From Neofusicoccum parvum (lineage: Eukaryota > Ascomycota > Dothideomycetes > Botryosphaeriales > Botryosphaeriaceae), in contig CP087206.1 of NCBI GenBank assembly GCA_020912385.1, forward strand, positions 1,984,001-2,048,000: 64,000 bases of DNA. The letters run 5' to 3'. Every line of letters starts with the position of its first letter. Positions within the stretch are counted from its first letter, which is position 1. Below are positions 58,248 through 64,000 of the stretch, piece after piece. A program made the translations under genes and the position numbers. The notes below the pieces were generated by a model. It ran no database searches. It saw only the letters and a list, made by a program, of their open reading frames with translations, and was not told the origin of the DNA.

Positions 58248-59813
58248 TTAAGGGTTACAAAAGCGGTGACCGTATGATTGACATCCCCAAAAATTAGCTT
58301 GTTCGTAGTAGTATCTCTCTCTTACCACAAGCTCTAGAAACACCACGCGTGAGAGTCGAAGAATCCAGTTAGTCTGGAGAGCTTGACCACTTCCCGCCTC
58401 ACGTCGGCGAAGCTTCACCTTGGAGAAAATACTGTCCGCGCCGTCCAATCGCTCGAAGTCGACTAGATCCTGTTTGTACCTCCAACCTCCATGGTAGTCC
58501 CACTCTTGCCGGGCTGAACCTTCGCTGAACCTGAGGTGTATCGGAAGATACATGCAGCTATCGTACAGGCAACAGACCATGTATTTCTTGTCACTGAGCC
58601 TGCTGTCAACCACGTCGTACAGGAAGCAACACTCCACTTCGTCATTGCGCATTGTTCCTCCGAAATAGTCAGACATAGGCCAGGAACTCACTGCGACTTC
58701 GATGTACGGCTTGTCTTCGTCAAGTGTGTCCAGGTCGGATTCCCAAAGTTCCAAAATTTTGACTAAATGGTGAACGAAGGGCACGACGTTGGGAGGCGCC
58801 TCAGAATCCGAAGGTCGCTTGCAGGCGTCGATTGTCTGAAGGAGAAGACCTAGGTGATCGATATCGTAGTCAGGGAGCAGACGATCACGCTCGATGCAAA
58901 GAGGCAGCAACGAGTAAATGCGGTCTTGAACCCGGGTGCAATGCATCAGACCCTGCGTCGGCAAGAGCTCCACCAAGGACTTCGGCTTCCAGGAATTCTC
59001 CGTCCCGGCAATTTTGACAATTGAGGCCAGTGGACTGCTCTCCAGCCTTTTCAGCGTGTCCGGTGGCGGTTGGAAAGGCTTGCCGGTGGTGGCTTTGTTC
59101 CAGAACTCCACGAAGGTCGGCCAATTCACGGTTTGGTCTCCCTGAAGTATTGTCTTCTGCCTGGCCAATACTACCTCTTGTACAATCCAAGCCCGTCTCC
59201 AGTACTCATTCTTGCACACCTGGGCATACGCCTCCCAGAAACCATCCCATGATCTGTTTCCCAAGTTCTCCCAAATCTTCTCCACATCAGCGGTTCTTTT
59301 GATGTAGTCCCTGGTCGAGTTGATGAAAGCAATAACGTCTTCGCTGACTTGGTCGCCCTTGCCAAGCCAGAGAACAACATCTTCGGCATGCTTGTAGATT
59401 TCGCCCATGAGCCTGACCTGATGGTTCTTTTCATGAATATTCTGTTGGTCGATGCAAATCGCATCTATCCAATACGTTCTCCTCCTGTTGCTCTGGCGTG
59501 CCACTTTCAGAAAATCGAACAGATTTTGGTGAACGTGAAAGGTCTTGCAGTTGACCTCGATTGTTGGGTTGTTTGCGCCCCGATCGCCCCACCGGTACGA
59601 TAGACAGGTGTACTTGGCGCGACCAATTGTTGTTTCTTCAAGAACGCACCGCACCGGGGTCTTGCGTCTCGACGGAAGGATTTTGAGTACTCGGATTGAC
59701 TTTTGCTTGTAGTCGAGAATATCGTGATGGAAATCTCCATCTTCAGAGATCGTCTCCGATCGTTGTCTGGAGAATAAACTGACGCGGGGTAGGAGAGCTT
59801 CCTTGAGACCCAT
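58248..59813 (-). CDS. HET-domain protein
   Basis: Heterokaryon-incompatibility type protein, 521 residues, no intron. ATG at 59813 (MGLKEALLPRV). HET domain: RCVLEETTIGRAKYTCLSYRWGD, then FLKVARQSNRRRTYWIDAICIDQQNIHEKNHQVRLMGEIYKHAEDVVLWLG and YWRRAWIVQEVVLARQ. These are the three classic blocks, with SYRWG in place of SHCWG. The C-terminal half is unassigned and lacks the usual YVHGxM ending. Short form; presumed role in non-self recognition, not demonstrated. It sits inside the metabolic region, probably as an unrelated neighbour. Confidence 0.87.
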   Translation of the reverse strand: MGLKEALLPRVSLFSRQRSETISEDGDFHHDILDYKQKSIRVLKILPSRRKTPVRCVLEETTIGRAKYTCLSYRWGDRGANNPTIEVNCKTFHVHQNLFDFLKVARQSNRRRTYWIDAICIDQQNIHEKNHQVRLMGEIYKHAEDVVLWLGKGDQVSEDVIAFINSTRDYIKRTADVEKIWENLGNRSWDGFWEAYAQVCKNEYWRRAWIVQEVVLARQKTILQGDQTVNWPTFVEFWNKATTGKPFQPPPDTLKRLESSPLASIVKIAGTENSWKPKSLVELLPTQGLMHCTRVQDRIYSLLPLCIERDRLLPDYDIDHLGLLLQTIDACKRPSDSEAPPNVVPFVHHLVKILELWESDLDTLDEDKPYIEVAVSSWPMSDYFGGTMRNDEVECCFLYDVVDSRLSDKKYMVCCLYDSCMYLPIHLRFSEGSARQEWDYHGGWRYKQDLVDFERLDGADSIFSKVKLRRREAGSGQALQTNWILRLSRVVFLELVVRERYYYEQANFWGCQSYGHRFCNP

Positions 59814-60299
59814 GATTCGCAGAGATGGATGCTTTGGTGCACATGTCAATCAGCAATGAAGCGGGTTTCAAATGGGGTGAAAGCCTATTAGGACGATATC
59901 ACCGATCAGGAGAAAGGGGGCTATGTAGGTCGCTCGTGCAGAGCATCTGCAGTGTTTAGGCAGCAAGGCTAGGTTTCTACGTCACGGGCGGCCCCCATTG
60001 GTGGTTATCAAGACTTCATTGGATGTGCTTTATTTATCAGCCAATCACTTCTAGTACGCAGCTTGGCCTTCGTCTTCAGTTCTTGGAATCACGAACCCGT
60101 ATCCTTCAGCCCACCGGCATAACCACTCAGCCACGCATACGTACAAAGAGCTCCCGCAGCAGCCGGCCCGCGCAAAAGACGCGTCCAGCACACAGCCCTC
60201 ACCTCCGCCCCGCCGTCCACCCAAACACCCGTTCAGCAACCCAGCCACAAGAGCCCAACGAAGCCGCAACACAGCGCGCCCACCACCATTCCCCGCCCC
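59814..60299. other. Intergenic
   Basis: Promoter of the HET gene and 3' flank of the MFS gene; the right part is C-rich. No gene seen. Confidence 0.5.
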
Positions 60300-62007
60300 T
60301 CACACCTCCTCCCTCACCCACCACAAGATCCCCCAATTCACCGCCGCCAGCCCCGCGATCCCCCAAAACGGCACCGCCACCCCCGCCCCTCCGCCCCCCC
60401 TCTCCAATCCCCACGCAAACACCGCGCTCCCCACCACCGGCCCCGCCGTCCGCGCCGCCGCCGCCACGCTCTGCGCCAGTCCGTGCAGCGTCGCCAGGGC
60501 CGCCGGATGCGGCGCGCAGTTATTCACCAGTATCACCGTCGCGGGGTTGACGAACGCGCGCGACAGCACCTGCGCGGCCAGCACAACGACGAGCGCCGGC
60601 CAGAGCGGCGCGCCGGCGGCCAGCGGCAGGAGCGGGAGCAACAGGTACGCGGCGGCCGAGAGCGGCAGGAAGAGCCGGTACAGGGCCAGCGGGGGCAGGC
60701 GCGTGGAGAGGCGCGGGTAGAGGAGGAGTTGGGTGGGGAGGCCGATGAGGCCGAGGGTGGCGGTGGCGAGGCCGATGGCGTGGGCGGTGAGGCCGAGGCC
60801 GCCGGTGAGGGGGGTGGGGGTGCGGGGGGTGGAGAGGAGGAGGTAGAGGAGGGTGTTGTAGGTGGAGACGTGGAGGGCTTGGAGGAAGTGTTGGGTGAGG
60901 ACGAGGATGATGTTGCGGGTGAGGAGGGAGCGGAAGGGGGGCCGGGTGGGCTTTTCGGAGAGGCGGGGGGCGGGGGTGGGTGCGGCGGGTTCGTCGCGGA
61001 GCTCGATGCGCTCTTCGGTGGGGAGGGCGGCGTATCGGTGCTGGGGTGACTTCCAGATGCTCGATGTCCACCGAGAGATGAGGCTTCCGCACTTTCTTCC
61101 GTAGTCTGTTCGGCTGCGGAGGGATGGATGGGTTTCGTCTAGGCCAAGGAAGACTGCAACAACGGCTGAGAGGAGGAAGAATGCGTTGGCCAGGTTGGGG
61201 GGCGCATATGGATACTTGTCCCACCAGCCGGACTTTGAGGGGAGGACGACGGTCGAGCCGTCGTCCAGAGTCTTCGTCGCGGGAGCCAGGAAGCCTCCAA
61301 CCATTGGGCCTATGATCACGCCGATGTTGAACATCATTGGCAGCAGCAAGAACGAGCGGGATTGGTATCTGAGGTCTCGTCAGCGGGATGCTCACAGCAC
61401 GGGCGCTGGCTGGCTCCACGCACTTCTTCTCGGTGGTGATTTCGGAGATCATGGCTCTCATGACGCCTACATTGCCGTTCAGTGTCCCGCACACGGCACG
61501 GAAGAAGAGCATGGCGGCAAACGAGCGCGAGAAGCCCACGCCAACGGCGGCGATGCAGCTGCCGCCCAGGCCGATCAGCAACGCGCCCTTCCGGCCCGCC
61601 CAGACGGCGTCGGCAACGCGGCCCCACATCACACCAGTCACGCATTGGGCGGCGGCAAACACCGAGGTCAGAATGCCCATCTGATATGCTATGTCGGCGG
61701 CCGGGAGGGCTGGGTCGAACCAGCGCAGCTGGTAGAACACATAGGCCGTGAGCGACCGCTCGCTGATGGGTTCGGAGAGCCGGGCGAGGAGGATGACGGC
61801 GAGCTGGCCCTTGTTGGGCAGCGACAGCCAGGTCACAGGCGTGTCATTCTTGCGGTCGGCCGCTCTTTCTATGTCGGTGTCGTTGGGTGGTCTCGGGGTG
61901 TTCGAAGGCGACGGGATCCCTGCTGGCGACGTTGCGGCACTGTCGCCCCGAGCACGGCCGTCATTCGACTCCTCTCGGGCGGCTGGAGCAGCGGCTGACG
62001 ACGCCAT
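60300..62007 (-). CDS. MFS transporter (DHA1-like)
   Basis: Major facilitator with about twelve membrane segments, 550 residues. Exons 61424-62007 and 60300-61368; the intron (GTGCGT...CTCAG, 55 nt) joins TEKK|YQSRSFLLLPMMFN. Landmarks: LLARLSEPISERSLTAYVFYQ (first helix), MWGRVADAVWAGRKGALLIG (the loop 2-3 motif), GVMRAMISEITTEK and MMFNIGVIIGPMVGG (motif C type). A cytosolic central loop of about 100 residues is followed by six GC-rich C-terminal helices. The N-terminal tail of about 60 residues is acidic/Pro-rich. It resembles fungal drug:H+ antiporter 1 type exporters; substrate unknown. Divergent from a second MFS gene over 364 bp. Confidence 0.87.
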
Positions 62008-62371
62008 CGTGGGACGTTTGGTCGCAGCTCTGCCGCGAGAGAAAACGTTGGGAGAGCAGCAGTCGGGCCATCCCACGTTGGAAAAATGGATTTGCCGACC
62101 TCGCAGCAGGATTGCCGGGCCAAGACAGCCCGACGATCATATCAATCGGCCTCGAAGCATCCCCAAGAGACGCCATTGGGCGGGCCGGCGCTGCGCCAAG
62201 GCGGCGGGCCGAGCGCGTCGGCGGATTATCTTATCTGATGCTGGTGTCCATCTTGGCACCCGACCCTCGCCTATCAGCGGCGCAGGCCGTCATCGGATGC
62301 CGTTCGCATTTAATGTTTTTGGTCCTGCTGCAATACGAGCGTCTCTGCTGCGCCCTCAATCCACGAATCCA
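62008..62371. promoter_or_regulatory. Bidirectional promoter of two MFS genes
   Basis: 364 bp between divergent transporter starts. No perfect CCG palindrome seen. Confidence 0.45.
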
Positions 62372-64000
62372 ATGGGAAAGGACGCGGTTGTTGGCCCGAT
62401 CGAGGCCCGCGAGGTCGACGACTCCAGCTCCCAGGAACACGCGAGCACCGACGACCGGACGCCGCCGCCACTGACATGGAAGCTCGCGTCGGTGGTGCTG
62501 ATCTCGCTGATCGGCTTCGGCTCCAACTGGAGCGCTGGAATCACCGGCGCCATGAAGTCGACGCTCAAGAAGGAGCTCCACATCAACAACAAGCAGTTCT
62601 CGCTGCTCGAGGCCAGTGAGGACTTCATTGTCACCGCCCTGATTCTCTGGAGCGGCGTGGTGACCGACAAGATCGGCGGCGCGAGTAAGCTTGTCCTTGC
62701 AGTTCCGTGGCCTGCGTGCTGACAAGGAAGACGCCATCATCTACGGAAACATCATCTACTCAATCGGCTCCATCGTGATCGCCAGTGCAGCGCAGATCCG
62801 CTCCTACAAGACCATGATTGGCGGCCGCGTCATCTCCACGTTCGGCGACGTGGCCACCCAGGTTGCCCAGTACAAGATGTTCTCGTCCTGGTTCCCGCCA
62901 AACAACGGCTTCGGATCGACCCTGGGACTGCAGCTGGGCCTGGGCAAGATCGGATCCTTCGTCGGCAAGGCCACTGCGAACGTGATTGCGAAGGTGCGTG
63001 CCCGCCGAATGTGTCTGCCGTTGTTCCTGCTGACCGAGGACAGAACACTGGCAATTTTGCCTGGACGTTCTGGGTCGCCGTGTTCATCAACGTTTTCACC
63101 AACATCATGACCATCGTCTTCTACTGGTTCAACCGCGTTGCCACCAAGAAGTTTGTCTCTCGCGCCGACCCGGCAACAGGCGAGCAGTTGACCGAGAAGA
63201 ACAAGAAATTCGAGCTGCAGAAGGTGCTGGAGCTGCCCTGGGTCTACTGGGCTGTTCTGGCCTTCTCTCTCTTGGAAACCAGCGTTGCCATTGTGTTTTT
63301 GCAAAATGCTACCGAACTCGCCGAGCAGCGCTTTGGAACCGACTCCGTCTCTGCCGGCTGGTATAGCGCCTTGAGTCAATATGCCGGTAAGCATCGACCT
63401 TACTCCATCTTTTTCTGTGATGCTAATTGCCTCAGGATTCTTCCTTGTCCCGCTCATCGGAATATTCATTGATCTGTTTGGAAATCGGATCAGCCTCAGT
63501 ACGCTCCCCTTCATAGTATCCTGTGACAGCTGGCTAACAGCAGCAAGTGGTCATCTGTGGCATCGGAGTCTCCACCGCCATGGCACTGATCAACTGGTCC
63601 AACACCACGCAAGGCACCGCCGCCGCCTTCGGCATCTACGCTTTCGCTTACTCCATCGGGCCAACCACCATCATCGACTCCATCCGAACTTCCATGTGGC
63701 ACCAGTCCGTCTTCGGCACCGCCTACGGAATCAAAATCGGAATGAACAACGCGTAAGAAACCAACACCCTGCCAGGCGGTTGCAGATGCTAAAACCAGCA
63801 CAGAATGAACATCATCGTCCGCGTCATCACCGGCGCAATCCAGGACCGCGACAACAACTCCTACGACCACGTGGTGATTGTGTACGTGGTGTTGTCCATG
63901 AGCTGCGTCGTCGTCTCGCTCTGCCTCGTTCTGATCTCGTGGAGAGCGGTCGACCTGAGGCGGCTGCAGTGGACTCGAAAGCAGCGGATAGCCAAGGGTG
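62372..64000 (+). CDS. MFS transporter, MFSD1-like, cut by window end
   Basis: Major facilitator of the group related to lysosomal MFSD1-type carriers; the 3' end lies beyond the window. Exons 62372-62684, 62731-62993, 63044-63386, 63436-63498, about 63544-63752, and 63804 onward. Landmarks: GFGSNWSAGITGAMKSTLKKEL, LEASEDFIVTALILWSGVVTDKIGGA, YGNIIYSIGSIVIASAAQ, MIGGRVISTFGDVATQVAQYKMFSSWFPP and NTGNFAWTFWVAVFINVFTN. The exon 4/5 junction does not close: donor CTCA|GTACGC leaves one extra base relative to the required frame CAAGTGGTC, so either the donor is unusual or one base is wrong here. Substrate unknown (dipeptides for animal MFSD1). Confidence 0.8.

Overview
The window is chromosomal DNA of a filamentous ascomycete (Pezizomycotina, most likely a dothideomycete; the class is inferred, not proven). 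Genes are on both strands, most carry one to seven short introns of about 44-66 nt, and there are HET-domain genes, a secreted AA9 polysaccharide monooxygenase, GPI-anchored wall proteins and Zn2Cys6 regulators. I see no transposon, CRISPR array, rRNA gene or convincing tRNA. Gene models below were spliced by hand from reading frame, splice signals and family resemblance. Four of about 52 inferred introns use GC-AG ends.

Layout. 0.3-1.3 kb: mitochondrial LYR/Cup1-like protein. 1.9-2.6 kb: decayed HET gene. 3.5-4.9 kb: ECM33-like GPI wall protein. 6.6-8.1 kb: unusual C2H2 plus Zn2Cys6 factor. 8.4-8.7 kb: HET C-terminal relic. 9.2-10.1 kb: AA9 LPMO. 10.7-12.6 kb: DUF3176 membrane protein. 13.3-14.2 kb: BTB protein. 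15.1-15.9 kb: single-pass glycoprotein. 16.9-18.0 kb: GT25. 19.4-21.1 kb: haem peroxidase. 21.7-27.0 kb: head-to-head housekeeping pair PRMT5/Skb1 and the DEAH helicase Prp43. 27.9-30.8 kb: HET gene. 31.3-33.0 kb: L-arabinitol/sorbitol dehydrogenase with a relic of a second copy. 34.5-36.3 kb: sulfite-oxidase-like molybdoenzyme. 36.5-36.9 kb: a 95-residue secreted cysteine-rich protein in two exons. 38.1-39.1 kb: NmrA-like protein. 39.1-41.3 kb: GC-rich non-coding block. 41.3-43.3 kb: GH79 glycosidase with a GPI signal.

44.6-64 kb looks like an accessory metabolic region: RidA-type imine deaminase, two divergent Zn2Cys6 regulators, a pisatin-demethylase-type P450, a flavin amine oxidase, an APC amino-acid/amine permease, a group A FAD monooxygenase, a HET protein and two divergent MFS transporters. 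The central genes fit a candidate route for uptake and oxidative breakdown of an (aromatic) amine: permease import, amine oxidase to imine, RidA hydrolysis, P450 and flavin hydroxylation. CCG/CGG palindromes of the kind Zn2Cys6 dimers bind occur in three of its promoters. This is inference from gene content; the substrate is unknown.
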